Shown here in pieces: positions 47,698-60,459 of a stretch of 64,000 nt of DNA. Position 1 is the first letter of the stretch, and each line of letters opens with the position of its first letter. The stretch comes from Polytrichum commune (taxonomy: Eukaryota > Streptophyta > Polytrichopsida > Polytrichales > Polytrichaceae), in NCBI GenBank assembly GCA_950295325.1, contig OX485805.1, positions 37,621,501 to 37,685,500 of the forward strand, written 5' to 3'. The position numbers and the translations under genes are program-made. The notes beneath the pieces are model-generated. The model searched no databases, was not told the DNA's origin, and was given only the letters and a program-made list of their open reading frames with translations.

Positions 47698-48923
47698 TAT
47701 GTTCGTCCCACTCTAATTCTGGTGAAAGATCATTAATTTGTCAGAATGTGCACTATCTGTAGGAGCCAGCAAAATTAGGCGTATCTTTGGTGGGTATCAA
47801 TCGTCATTCACGTTGTTTTGTTTCCTTCCTTCAGTAGTCGTATGTTTAGTTACCTTATCAACTCGACCTGACTTGAAGTTCTTGAGTATTACCTTCTCTA
47901 TGCTGTGTCTCTTTACTGTTACTGTGAGGTTAGCAACAACAGTTTTACGCATCATTGTAAGACTTGTCTGCGACGAGAAGCACCTTGTGTCATCACTCCA
48001 AAGAATTTCCATGGAGACCCAGGTCAAAGGCTGATCCTTGCTTTATGCGAATTGCTCATCAAGAAGAAAAATCATGACACCTGGCCATGGCAATTGCCGT
48101 TGAGACATATTGCAAGTACTAGGAGGCCAGTAGCCAGCAGCATTGCAAGAGCTTTAAGTTCATCATCGACGCACGGGATTCGGGAACACGAAGACGTGAA
48201 CACAATTTCACGACTCCCCTGCCAGCATGCAAAATCTCAGTATAACAATCAAAAGCACATGTTATCAGCTCTGGACTCTGCAACGATTTTCCAAAGAATG
48301 GTGGAAGAATCTTTATTTGCAACCTCATCAATCAGGACCAGGAATTTCACAAAGAATTGTTTCCCAGCACTGAATAGACATCTTGAGATGCAACCACTAT
48401 CTCGGAATTTTTGCCCATAGCTTCTTGAGGCCGGGTTCCTCAATATCTACTGTATACATATTATATTGCTTATATGACTAGTTGAACACATCATTCTTCA
48501 GCTCTCTGCCGAACGCCATGATTCTCAATCGGCCAGCCTCATCAGGAAATGGATATATAAGCATCTCCGACCATCGATCAAGCGCCCCAACAAGTCCTGT
48601 GGTGACCTGTGAATACCAAAAACAAACCAGAAATGTGAAATTATTCGTGACAGATGCTTACAAAACCCAGCCACGTGACCAGTCTTCATGCGTTCTGTAA
48701 GTAGAGAAAGTATACTGCAAAGCACAAAGCTCCATGATCAGAGTAAAGTACACGACTTTCACTACGTACGACCGATGCAGCTCTAATTCCCGGCTTCATC
48801 GTAAATGATGATCGATTGTGCACGAAACAATCCAAGAGGTGCTGCTTTGGCCTGCAGAGAATTATTCGCAATGTATAAGTGCCGAACCTGACTTGATGGA
48901 GACGAACGCAGGTTAAGTTTGTT

Positions 48924-49298
48924 CTACACGGCGATGGTGGCGAGAACGAGGCCCAGAAGCGAGTTCACCAACGCGCCCAGGAGGCTGAGGAGGGTCGTGG
49001 TGACAGCGCCCACCGTCACCTGAATGCCACCCACGACCTGGGTGAGGATCACCTCCGTGACACCCAGGGGGAGGTCGATGGAGCTTGTGATCTCGTTCCC
49101 CAGGCTGTTCACCAAGCTCAGGACCAGGCCCAACGCCTCTTGGGTGACGGTGACGACGGCTGTGACACCCGCCGCGATGTCGATGCCGTTCACGTTGATG
49201 CTCACAGGAGTCTGGTTCTTAACACTCACCCCATGCACCGCCATGACGGCGGCCAACAGGACCATGCAGATGAGAGCGCTCTTCGCGGCTGACGCCAT
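48924..49298 (-). CDS. Small secreted hydrophobic protein, copy B
   Basis: 124 aa from ATG 49298. Identical in plan to copies A and C, but two residues (SV) are lost just after the signal peptide: VHGVSVKNQTP instead of VHGVSVSVKNQTP, a 6-bp in-frame deletion. The C-terminus matches copy C (TTTLLSLLGALVNS and ATIAV). The open frame and TATA box are intact, so it is probably functional. Confidence 0.8.
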   Translation of the reverse strand: MASAAKSALICMVLLAAVMAVHGVSVKNQTPVSINVNGIDIAAGVTAVVTVTQEALGLVLSLVNSLGNEITSSIDLPLGVTEVILTQVVGGIQVTVGAVTTTLLSLLGALVNSLLGLVLATIAV

Positions 49299-49433
49299 TT
49301 GATCGCTCGATCCAACTCTCTGGATCCTCCTGAAGTGCTGGAGCTGTAGAAAGCTGGAGAAGAATGAGGAGGATGGATCTGGTAGCTGCAGCTGCAATGA
49401 AAGATGATGGTGAACTCCGAGGACGGTGTGCAC

Positions 49434-49442
49434 ATTATATAG
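49434..49442 (-). promoter_or_regulatory. TATA box of copy B
   Basis: CTATATAAT on the minus strand, 136 bp before ATG 49298. Confidence 0.7.
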
Positions 49443-49730
49443 CTCATCGCCTCCGTCATACATGATCTGGACACCTCTAGCAACGTCGACGCGTGATTCC
49501 ACCCCATGAAAGTGTTGTCGACGTCTTATCTGCCAATTGATAATCCTTCATGAGTCGTGCCTCGATGTTCCTTGGATTGGGATAATCTTCTTCCGGTGCA
49601 CTTTAGGCTCACTTTAGGCTGCACTGCAGCTGCCTGCATGGCCGGCCACTTGCAGTTGGGGAACGCTGACTTTCATGTGCATGCATGGGGCTTATAAGTA
49701 TGTGCCTATGTAGACTGCTTATGATGTACC

Positions 49731-49948
49731 CAGTGATTGGGGAGATTTTTGGGCATAATCAGTTGAGATCCTAGTGTTTGCAAGTCAGCATATTGACATT
49801 CTTTGGTTTTTCGATACTAATTCGGGGTATATTCCATAAATTCTTCTAAAGTGATCGGTAATTCTCCTGAGGTTTTCAACTTCAACTGGTTATTTCTCAG
49901 ACTCCACCGGTTTATCTGTAACTAACTGCCGGTTCTCCCCGATCAGTG
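49731..49948. mobile_element. 218-bp hAT-like MITE with 8-bp target duplication
   Basis: Starts CAGTGATTGGGGAGA and ends with the complement CACTGATCGGGGAGA. GATGTACC is duplicated at 49723-49730 and 49949-49956. Copy C keeps the empty site, TATGATGTACCAAGTTAGG near 58679, which shows that the 218 bp plus one 8-mer were added. Confidence 0.88.
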
Positions 49949-50040
49949 GATGTACCAAGTTAGGAAGCTCCCAAAAGGAGTCAAGGTCTGGCTTAACCTA
50001 CCAACTTAACCTCAATTAACTCTTTTTCAGTGGCTGCAAT

Positions 50041-51320
50041 GCATGGCATCACAGGAGCGAGGACTCTTGGTCACAGAAGACATCAGCACTTTAACCTTGG
50101 CTTGCACAATAAACTGTACCTAATTGTTACAATATCTGAGACGATTTTCTTTGTTATAATCATCTGGTTGACTGCACACCAACTTGAGGGTAAATCCAAA
50201 TTGACTTTTCTTTTTGTGGCCTCTTGGGAGAATATGTCATTAGAGTAAGTGAATTCTATGAATTGTACTTTGATGTTTTGGTTGGGAGCAAGTGAGGGTT
50301 TGGTAGTGGGTATGGTGTCTAGTATATACGCCATGCATGGTCTTCAACAAGCAAGGCATTTGCACCTTGGGAAATTGCAAGTACGTGGCAATAACCATGA
50401 TGGTGACATATTGTCTAGAGTCCTAATATTTAGTTTCCCGCCGTTTATGAGTGTAAGACATTGGGTTGTTGGGTGGGCAAAGAGAGTATCGGCTAGTGTG
50501 TGTATTGCCTTACAACGTCTATCAACTTTGAGATTATAAATGTGTTTATTTATGCAACGTGAGAGTAGGTCGAGGCATGTGTCATTTGTTCTCGAGCATA
50601 GGTTGCATAGTGGTGGGATGTCTTGTTTTGGAGCATGTTTTTGAGCCCCATTACAAGCATGCATCTAGTTTGGCATTTTTTTGTGAAACATTGCAGCAAG
50701 GAGACACACAACAGAAAGATCAAAGAACTCAAAGGCCACACAAGGCAAGTTATGTATGGCAGGTATCAGATGCAAGAGAGGGATCGAAGTACTTAAGAGT
50801 CACACAATACCAACACATATTATGGGTGGTGGGTATGGGTGTTTTTGAGGCGACAACCTTGAAATCATCTTTTGGTAAGTCCCAAATTGGTGTTGTGGTA
50901 GTAGCAACCTAGGAGGAGATTTTGGGTGAATTTTTAGAAGTGGATTTGTATCGGAATCTTGAGAAATGTATTTATTACTTCTTATCCTAATTTTTTTTTC
51001 TTGAGATCCTAAGATAAATATACGGTTATAAATATGAATGCTCCAAAATTTTACAATTGAGATACCATCCCTTCAAAAGACTTGAATCCAATATAACATA
51101 AATGAAGGGGCCTCATAATGTATGCCAAGAATAATAATTTCTCCCCCCCCCCTCCCAAAAAAAATGTCAATATCGCACATATGTACAACATTTTACACTT
51201 GATGAGGGCCCCAGTGGAAATGCATCAAGTCTCATGGTCAAATCGTATCTCACATTCATTTCTTCATGTCATTAAAAAAACAATTCTCAATAGTCTTTGG
51301 GATTCATATTGAGATACCAC
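50041..51320. other. No supported gene
   Basis: The plus-strand open frames at 50030-50248, 50249-50539 and 50559-50912 are in different frames. They show no recognisable domain. Confidence 0.4.
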
Positions 51321-51323
51321 AAT

Positions 51324-51482
51324 ATTATTAAGCATTATGTGTTCGTTCATATGGGCTCTAAGAATATAATCATGGGATGCCCCAACCTAGTGTACATTAA
51401 GTCTGAATTTGCACTAGGTTGGAACACCCCATAATTATTATTCTTAGGGCCCACATGAACGAATGCGCAATGCTTAATAATT
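51324..51482. repeat. Foldback inverted repeat, arms about 65 bp
   Basis: The left arm (ATTATTAAGCATTATGTG, TTCGTTCATATGGGCTCTAA, GGATGCCCCAACCTAGTG) pairs with the complement of the right arm (ATTATTAAGCATTGCGCA, TTCGTTCATGTGGGCCCTAA, GGGTGTTCCAACCTAGTG). A loop of about 25 bp separates them. It would make a long hairpin RNA if transcribed. It is most likely a foldback MITE. Confidence 0.85.
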
Positions 51483-52479
51483 TTATGACAACATTTCCAA
51501 CCTTGAATTAATCAATACATCTGGGACTTAAAGCACCAAAGCTGGTGCAGCAACAATAAGAACTTTGTATCAGTTTTGGTATTCTCCTTCCAAATGACCA
51601 CTTTTGAGCCCCAAAAGCACCTAAGAGACGCCTTCACCTTGGCCTTCACAATACCATGATAACCCCTTTTGCCATGTTCGTCCATGTCAACTTGGATCAT
51701 GACAAAAAGTATATTTTTATGGTAGTTGGAAAACTACCATAAGATTAGGCTCTTTGATCCTAATTGTCATATAAGGATAAAAACAGTAATGTACATTGTA
51801 TTCTAGGTGGTGAAAGAAGTTAAATTAGACCCACTTCAGCCATGGAATTATTGCTCCCATAATTTGTGCACAAATTCCTCGATTGAAGGCCTAAATGAAA
51901 GGAGGGGAGGGTTTCACATACAGGACCCAAAGGCACACACGTATGTACAAGATAGAAAGCCCCGGCGGTATGCTGTAAGTAAAGTTGTTACCAATTTGTA
52001 AGGGAATGGGAGTCGTGGCGTCTGTGTAAACTCATCCATCGTGGATGAAGGGGCTCTACTAAAACCTACACTATTTAGTGTCACCAATTCTAATTGTCTT
52101 ACTCGATACTAAATGTAAACCACAGTATAATGTCGCCAACACTAAACGTTAACCCAACATTGTTTTTCATTCCATGCAATTCTTTGGGGGGGGTTTATAG
52201 ATTTCCAAAATTCCTTTTCATGTCCAGTGGTTCATAAGGCTTGTAAGGAAATGTGGAAAGAGTGGGAACTTTGCTCATGTCCCTTGATTGATAATGGGAA
52301 TGTTTAGTTGTACATGAGAAATTATGTAGATGGGACATTTTGCATGGATGATGGGAATGTGCTACTTGGGAGTTTTTTCAAAGGGAAAATTTTAAAATGA
52401 ACAATCATACACATTCCATGAACTTGGTCTAACCTATAAGTAGGCTCTTCCCACTTACAAGATGAGACTTAGGGGTGTT

Positions 52480-52545
52480 CGCCAAAGGATTTGAATCTTG
52501 GACCTCACTATCCAACTTCAACACCTTGGCCACCAACTCATTGCA
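52480..52545 (-). repeat. tRNA-derived SINE-like fragment
   Basis: On the minus strand TGGCCAAGGTG (52522-52532) resembles an A box, and GATTCAAATCC (52487-52497) a B box about 25 bp downstream. No acceptor stem closes it, so a SINE head is more likely than a tRNA gene. Confidence 0.35.
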
Positions 52546-55500
52546 CATTACCTATGAAATTGGAGGGCTTTTAAGCACTTTATATGTAAGCGAGCATTTA
52601 ATATCTTGTAATGTAAGAATGTAGAAATTAAAACACCTCTCCTTCATCCAAAATAAAAACTTGCCCCTTATAGATTTTTGTCGGATTCATCTCAAATAAT
52701 TTGAACTAGACTAATTTGGGGTCTTTGATTCAACTTAAATCCGGTATCTAAATGACTAAAAATATAAACTTGAGGCTTGTTTACTATTTCAAGGCTTCTT
52801 GTTGGATGAATGAATAACACTTGTAGGCGATAATTCCCTCTCTCTCTCTCTCACATTGGTAATTTCTTACGAAGGTGATTCACATCTAGATCTAGACTAG
52901 ACCTACAAGATCTCTAAATTGGAACAGAGATAGTACATTTTTTCATGGACGTTCACTAATAAACATGCAATTAGTATGAGATGATTAGCAAATCCAAATC
53001 AAAGTTGTTATCACTTTTTTGATAATTTTTGGAGCTCATAATGATACATTATTCATTATCAAAGTTAAAACCGTGAACTAGCGCAGATAGAGTCAAGTGT
53101 GGAGGGGCCATCATGTTTTAAAATAAAATTATTGTATTCTCATTATTGAAAAGTTGAAATTGTCCCTTTGATTGAGAGGAACAATTGTGAGATTAAACAA
53201 ATTCTCATATATTTGATGCATCTCACATTGGGTTGTCCCACGATGATTCCCCTCTATCATAGGGCATACAAACTTTTCATTTATAACATTGTGACCCATG
53301 GGAGTTAAGGGGTATGTCCCATGTTCTTCCCATGAGACATGGTTGGAAGTTGCTTGTGCTTAACTAAATACATGGGTTTTCCCAACTATGTTTTTATTGT
53401 TGAGTGTGGAGTACACAATGGGATTTGTAGACACGGCCCAATCTCTTTTCAATATATGTATGACACTTGAAAGACACTTGTTATACTGAGATTGACCTAC
53501 TTGCTCAAAGTATAGACATTACTCTAGGATTCTTTTATGAACACATTGACAGAGAAATGACAATCCTCGTGATTTGCAATTGTTGATCAAATGAAACAAC
53601 TCCTAGTTCAAAAAAACATATAAAAACATATGTGAATGTGAAAATGCCCACCATAGGGCCACATATTTCAGAGTGGTTTGGTAATATTTGAGTAATTACA
53701 ACAAACACATTGAACCAAATAGGTCTAGGCATTCATATTGGATGGGGCTTGCCTTTTCATAGCAATATGAATATTGGATGACTATGGGGTGAATGGAACC
53801 TCAATGTTCTTTTTGTTGGTTTTATGAGTATTATGTGTTGGCTACACAAATGCAAAATGAAGAATGGCAATTGGCTTTTATTTTATTTTACCCAAAATTT
53901 TAATTTGATGACATGCTATTGGTTTTTTCCTAGAATTTGAAGATACACACTAATATTGCAAATGGATTGGCAACAACATGTGTTTTGTATGTGACGTTTG
54001 ATGCAAAGGAGCCAACAACCTGCCAAATCATGTGCCCCATTGATTGTTTTTGTCAATTGGAAAAAACAAAATTGATCCATGAGAGGAATAAAATCAATAA
54101 TTTTGGGTGCAATGCGACCTCATGGTCACAAACCTTCAAATATATATGCAAGTAACATGGGGATGCATAGTTGAAGCTCGGGTATCTTTGTATGAGATCA
54201 TTTTTTTGTTGACATTATAGGACTTTTTGGATAAATTTTGAGGTCACTTTGTGTCACTCAGTGAGTAGGTCTTCCTTTGGCTATATTAGAATAAGTTATT
54301 ATAATTTGAGCATGTCTACTACAAAATAATTAAACACTAAAGACCAATTAACGGGGAGAACCAACTACTAAAACCCCATGAAATTAACTAAACTAATATA
54401 TACTAGTAATATAACATTTACAGTTTAAAGCAACAATACAAGAAATAGACAAAGAAATTTAGTGAACAACCAATTGATAACCAAGAAATAAGGATATTGA
54501 CCAAGTTGGCTCAAATTTCTCCCCGTTCACTATGGAAGACAAAAGAGTAAAACCTTGCCTTCATGAGAACATGCCTTTTACAAGACAATAATTGCTATGA
54601 TGACTCCTTATCCATGGGTGATTGATTGATGGGTTATCCTATAACTTTGGACTTTGATGTATTCCTACATTTATCTTGTTGCTACGTGCTACACCACACT
54701 CCATCTGTAATGGTTGTTCAAGGATCTAGAATCCATGTGCTTTCAACCTTTGTGTTATAGCCTTCAAGGTTTGAATTTTTTATGGGTGACGTTAGTGACA
54801 TGGTTTTATGACTCGAGTGTGTGCCTTGCACTACCTATCAAGATGCATAAATGACATAGGGGGAATAATAATGGGCATGAATCCATGGATCATCCGATTG
54901 TTGTTGATGTGGAGATTTATCTTTCACTATCCCAATTGAAGGAACAACTTGCCAAGATGTCATTATTTCGAAACATATTGTGTAGGTTAAAGGTATGTGA
55001 GAATCTTATAGATGCTTTCTTAACTGTAAAAATGTACAACTCTCCTATATTTGTATTTTAGAAACAAAAAGGCATGCTACATTCTAGAAGATTCTCATCA
55101 CTTTACAATCTTTGTTTGTTTCATGTTCACATACCTTCAAATGATTTTGCACTATTTATACACTATAATGATATGAAAACAATAGACACCGTCATTTTGT
55201 TTCTTCTTAACAATTTTAGAAACTCAATTGTTAGTTAAAGGAAGAACAACCACAAGAGGAGAGCCCAATGACTCGGACCCTTCAAGAACACAAAGAAATG
55301 AGATCCATCACCAAGTCATGGCCTCTTAGTAAATTGTTAGATTGCTCCCATGAACAATATCAAACTCCTTCATACTTACACCAAACCTATCAAACTCATT
55401 GAGAGTACTTTTGTTGAGCTCATGCATTAGTTGAATTGAGGTAAATTGGCCTTGTTCGGTTATTTATCTTGATTGGACACCTATATTTAAATTGTATGTG

Positions 55501-56273
55501 GTTAGGTTAGATCCATGAAAGGCACCCAACAAGACATGTGTCTAATCGAGATTGGACTACATGCTAAAAATTTATCAATTGAGCTAGAGTAATAGTCAAC
55601 AACAAGGGGGACTAGGTATTCATTTAAACAATTAGCACATACACATTTCAATAATCATGATAACAAAATCAAGGCCCCTTAAATATCATCCAAAGCCCGT
55701 ACCGTGGAAAATAGAAAGCCAATTTTGCAAGTGATGGGCCCTCAAGGATATTGTAAAGTGAAAGTGGATCACGATGAGGGGCTCCAACATATGTTTGGGT
55801 TCGGGTCCACACCGTGGCAATATAAATTTTTAGCAGCCACTAGCAATTAAGTTGATTATCACAAGCCTTAGTATGTGTTATTCCCACCATTAATTTATGT
55901 GATGAATATGACGCAATATCCGGTAGATCAAGAAACACTTTCCACTTGTTCTCATGTGGACCCTCGAGCCTTTAAGGTCTAGTGTATGATGAAGTTGGAC
56001 CGACTCCAGCTTGTCAACTAATCACATTATCTGCATATCATGGCTAAGAGCCCTCAAGCTCTCCTACATGTAATGTGGCCCTAAACCACCTCAGTGAGGT
56101 CACTTCTATTTGTTTCCAAAACAATTGCAACATGTTTTGTGGGCGCAAATCAAACATGCATTCAAGCAACATTGTTTAGGCATTGTCATTTTTATGAGGT
56201 CGGACTTGGACCAATAAATTATACTATTTGGTGACCATGTCTATCAGTTAGATAGACAGTTGCAACTACCAAA
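52546..56273. other. AT-rich region without a supported gene
   Basis: Only short open frames; none shows a known family. A short CT run lies near 52830-52850. Confidence 0.5.
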
Positions 56274-56502
56274 AGAATTTCCATGGAGAAAGTCTGTCGA
56301 CCCAGGTCAAAGGCTGATCCTTGCTTCATGTGAATAGCTCATCAAGAAGAAATATCATGATACATGGCCATGGCGATTGCGGATGAGACGTATTGCAAGT
56401 ACTAGAGGCAAGTACCCAGCAACATTGCAGGAGCTTTAAGTTCATCATCACCGCATAGGATTCGGGAATACGAAACGTGAACACAATTTCACGACTCCCC
56501 TG

Positions 56503-57156
56503 CAGGGTTGTCTATTGTGTCGTGACGGAGGCTAATCTCGGCATAATGTTGTGCCGTTACGACACGTATCCGTCACGACATTATGCCGGATGCTGTCTTT
56601 ATCCTGACGGACTTGAATTTTACCGAATTCTGTGTGTAATTACATTACCCCATTTCGGACACGTAGGATGTAAGATGTCTATGTGTGATGACATATCAGC
56701 AAATTAGAGGTAAAGTGGGGAAAAAATTACTAGCCCCCGTTCGCCCCCCCCCCCCTCGCCCCCCCGTCCGCCCCCCTCCCTCCCCGTCCGTCCCTTTTTT
56801 TTTCTTTTTTTTTCCCCTCCCGTCCGCCCCACCCTCGTCCCCTATCCGCCCCACCCTCGTCCCCTGTCCGCCCCACCCTCGTCCCCTGTCCGCCCCACAC
56901 ACTCCTTAGTCATATTTTACTACTTTGATTTTAACAGAATGATAACAGAATGGCAAAATGGTTTACCTGGCGCTAGGCATATCCACGTCCACGTCGGCCT
57001 TTTCTGCCACATAGGACGCCACCTTGGCAAGAAGGTAAGTATTTTACCCACCCTACTAGCTGCCCCCTAGGTTGACCCTACGTGGACCCTATTGTGTCGT
57101 GACGGAGGGGTCCGTCACGACACGACACCGTCATGACGTCGGGATAGACAACCCTG
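56503..57156. mobile_element. 654-bp hAT-like element with 8-bp target duplication
   Basis: Ends CAGGGTTGTCTAT in inverted orientation, then a further GACGG-rich imperfect match. CTCCCCTG is duplicated at 56495-56502 and 57157-57164. Copies A and B keep the empty site (CCCTGCCAGCATRCAAAATC). The inside has several palindromes of GTGTCGTGACGG and CCGTCACGACAC and a pyrimidine-rich minisatellite. It has no coding capacity. Confidence 0.92.
56738..56898. repeat. Pyrimidine-rich minisatellite inside the hAT-like element
   Basis: Runs of C and T (56747-56815) are followed by three to four 22-bp units of CGTCCCCTGTCCGCCCCACC. It is strongly strand-biased. Confidence 0.8.
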
Positions 57157-57868
57157 CTCCCCTGCCAGCATGCAAAATCTCAGTATAACAATCAAGCGCG
57201 CAAATGTTATCAGCTCTGGACTTTGCGACGATTTTTCAAAGAATGATGGAAGAATCTTTATTTGCAACCTTATCAATCAGGACCAGGAACTGCACAGAGA
57301 AATGTTTCCCAACATTGAATAGGCATCTTGAGATGCAACCACTATCTCGGAATTTTTGCCCATAGCTTCTTGAGGTCGGGTTCCTCAATATCTACTGTAT
57401 ACATATTATATTGCTTATATGACTAGTTGAACACATCATTCTTCAGCTCTCTGCCGAACGCCATGATCCTCAATCGGCCAGCCTCATCAGGAAATGGATA
57501 TATAAGCATCTCCGACCATCGATCAATCGCCCCAACAAGTCCTGTGGTGACCTGTGAATACCAAAAACAAACCAGAAATGTGAAATTATTCGTGATAGAT
57601 GCTTACAATACCCAGCCACGTGACCAGTCTTCATGCGTTCTGTAAGTGGAGAAAGTATACTGCAAAGCACAAAGTTCCATGATCAGAGTAAAGTACACGA
57701 CTTTCACTACGTACGACTGATGCCGCTCTAATTCCCAGCTTCATCGTAAATGATGATCGATTGTGCACGAAACAATCCAAGAGGTGCTGCTTTGGCCTGC
57801 AGAGAATTATTCGCAATGTATAAGTGCCGCACCTGACTTGATGGAGACGAACGCAAGTTAAGTTTGCT

Positions 57869-58249
57869 CTACACGGCGATGGTGGCGAGAACGAGGCCCA
57901 GAAGCGAGTTCACCAACGCGCCCAGGAGGCTGAGGAGGGTCGTGGTGACCGCGCCCACCGTCACCTGAATGCCACCCACAACCTGGGTGAGGATCACCTC
58001 TGTGACACCCAGGGGGAGGTCGATGGAGCTTGTGATCTCGTTCCCCAGGCTGTTCACCAAGCTCAGGACCAGGCCCAACGCCTCTTGGGTGACGGTGACG
58101 ACGGCTGTGACACCCGCCGCGATGTCGATGCCGTTCACGTTGATGCTCACAGGAGTCTGGTTCTTAACACTCACGCTGACCCCATGCACCGCCATGACGG
58201 CGGCCAACAGGACCATGCAGATGAGAGCGCTCTTCGCGGCGGACGCCAT
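57869..58249 (-). CDS. Small secreted hydrophobic protein, copy C
   Basis: 126 aa from ATG 58249, with signal peptide MASAAKSALICMVLLAAVMA, a mature part starting SVSVKNQTPVSINVNG, and the C-terminus SLLGALVNSLLGLVLATIAV. Its product equals copy B except for the two residues lost in B. Conservation of the protein while flanks drift suggests selection or gene conversion. Confidence 0.8.
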   Translation of the reverse strand: MASAAKSALICMVLLAAVMAVHGVSVSVKNQTPVSINVNGIDIAAGVTAVVTVTQEALGLVLSLVNSLGNEITSSIDLPLGVTEVILTQVVGGIQVTVGAVTTTLLSLLGALVNSLLGLVLATIAV

Positions 58250-58387
58250 TTGATCGCTCGATCCAACTCTTTGGATCCTCCTGAAGTGCTGGAGCTGTAG
58301 AAAGCGGGAGAAGAATGAGGAGGATGGATCCGGTAGCTGCAGCTGGAATGAAAGAGGACGGTGAACTACTCCGAGGACGGTGTGCAG

Positions 58388-58396
58388 ATTATATAG
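58388..58396 (-). promoter_or_regulatory. TATA box of copy C
   Basis: CTATATAAT on the minus strand, 139 bp before ATG 58249; the leader differs by small indels from A and B. Confidence 0.7.
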
Positions 58397-58775
58397 CTCA
58401 TCGCCTCCGTCATACAGGATCTTGACACCGCTAGCAACGTCGACGTCGTCGTGTGATTCCACCCCATGAAAGTGTTGTCGACGTCCCAACTGCGATTTGA
58501 TAATCCTTCATGAGTCGTGCCTCCACGTTCCTTGGATTGGGATAATCTTCTTCCGGTGCACTTTAGGCTCACTTTAGGCTGGACTGCAGCTGCCTGCATG
58601 GCCACTTGCAGTTTGGCCAACGCTGACTTTCATGTGGATGCATGGGGCTTATATGTATGTGCCTACGTAGACTACTTATGATGTACCAAGTTAGGAAGCT
58701 CCAAAAAGGAGTCAAGGTCTGGCTTACCCTAGCAACTTAACCTCAACTAACTCTTTTTCAGTGGCTGCTATGGAT

Positions 58776-59942
58776 CGGAGTGAAGCTAGGACATGAGCAT
58801 GACCATGAGCAAGCCCTATTACCAACTTTTGGGGACGTTGTCATCATGATGATTTATTGGAATTATTCTAAGGGGCACATACATCCGTATGATCAAGTTT
58901 GCGAGGTGGCTATCCATAATAATTTTTGTGATGCCCAAACTACATTTATAAGTGCCCATTCAAAACCCGAAGACACATGACTTGTGAGGTTGGTGTTTTG
59001 CAGAGGATAGATATTCTAGAATAGGGTTTACTTTTCATTAGAGAGTAAGGATTTTCAAAGGATGTACAAATTTAGATATGATGTAGTGTTGTTTTGGTAG
59101 GGGTGAGTCAATGTGCTCAAAACATTACATGTGAAAGCAACAAATAACATGCTCAAATTATTAAATTCTAGGGTTAGGGATTTTTTGGTTTAGGGTTTAT
59201 AAGTATGATTGATGTCATTGCAAACATTATATCCCCAAGATTGTGATTAGAAATAAACAACACACATTTGATGCAAACAATGTTAAGCAATGTCCATAAT
59301 GCCACAAAACGTTGTTTAAACATATTACTTCAATGACACTAAATGGCACACTCTATTCAAGTAAGATGCATGATTGAAATGCCTCAAAAGTATGGACATT
59401 TCAAAACATCTTACAACTATCAAGCTCACTAAAGTATTAAATTTCTGCAACAACAAAACATGTGTTCTCTCAACATCTTCAACCCTTTGGTCCAAAACTC
59501 AACTTCATTGATCTCTAACATTCAATCCTAAGTTCAAGCCATGGACCTTTGGAATGGTCTCCAAAAACAAGGCAATGCAAGGCTCGGATATTTATGTAGG
59601 ATGTGATGTGGACATGAAGGCATATGCCTTGGTATGTATCATCTATTATCCATCAAATGGGTCATTGTGGAGAAGTTTGGCCACCTCATAATCGTTGTAG
59701 GTTGCGTTGTGGATTTACACATCCACTACAAGGTCAATTTGCAAAACAACCAAGAACACATAATATTGTTGCTTGCAAGGGATGTACTTTCCTTTCTTCC
59801 CAACACTAGAGAAGAACATCCTACAAAAACCAGGGCAATTTCATCTTGGGAACTTGTCAATTGCCACAATCCACTCCATAGTAGGATTTGTGCTATTTTG
59901 GTTTGTTAAGAGGTACACTCTACCTCCAGGGAGAGGCATCCT
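58776..59942. other. No supported gene
   Basis: AT-rich with short open frames only. A TTTGGTTTAGGGTTTAT stretch near 59187 is not a telomere array. Confidence 0.45.
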
Positions 59943-60451
59943 CCCGGGTACGCAACTCCCATATTATACGCAGGGGGCATCGTACTTAAAACGGCTTAGA
60001 GGACGGCTTTTGTAAAAATTATATCAAATTATATCAAATTAAAATGATCAAAAAGTTGGGTGAAGACCAAATTAAATAAACTGAGATGAAAAAAAAGTTG
60101 GGTTGCATATTTATTAAGCCTCCCATTAAAATTATAAGCCACGAATAGTTGCCTCCCATTAAAATTATAATTCATTCACAATCATGTTAAAATTTTATTA
60201 AAAAGTCCAAAAAGTTGGGTAGTTTGACCTATGGTACCTGTATTAAAAAAATCATATAATTAGGTTTTTAATGCAATTATATGCTTCAAAATATATTAAT
60301 TTCCTATATATAATTACATTTTTGGATTCCTTGTTAGAAGGGCTACAAGGGTTTCCTACATTAAAACAAATTGTATCATTCAATATTGGACTAAAACGCT
60401 TTATAAGTGATTATAATCAGGACCATATAATACGGGAGTTGCGTACCCGGG
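59943..60451. mobile_element. 509-bp inverted-repeat element with 8-bp target duplication
   Basis: Starts CCCGGGTACGCAACTCCC and ends with its complement, followed inward by TATTATA on both sides (left ATATTATACG). GGCATCCT is duplicated at 59935-59942 and 60452-60459. The 8-bp duplication fits hAT. Internally it is AT-rich with three AAAAGTTGGGT motifs and no coding capacity. Confidence 0.85.
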
Positions 60452-60459
60452 GGCATCCT

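Larger units (their letters stand above)
47796..50040. repeat. Segmental duplication, copy B
   Basis: Collinear with copies A and C. It is interrupted near its end by a 218-bp insertion (49731-49948). After that it matches copy C again (CCAAGTTAGGAAGCTCC and CTCTTTTTCAGTGGCTGC). Confidence 0.85.
56276..58775. repeat. Segmental duplication, copy C
   Basis: Collinear with A and B, beginning at AAGAATTTCCATGGAGA. It is interrupted by a 654-bp hAT-like insertion at 56503-57156. It carries the third secreted-protein gene and runs to CTCTTTTTCAGTGGCTGC near 58768. Confidence 0.85.
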
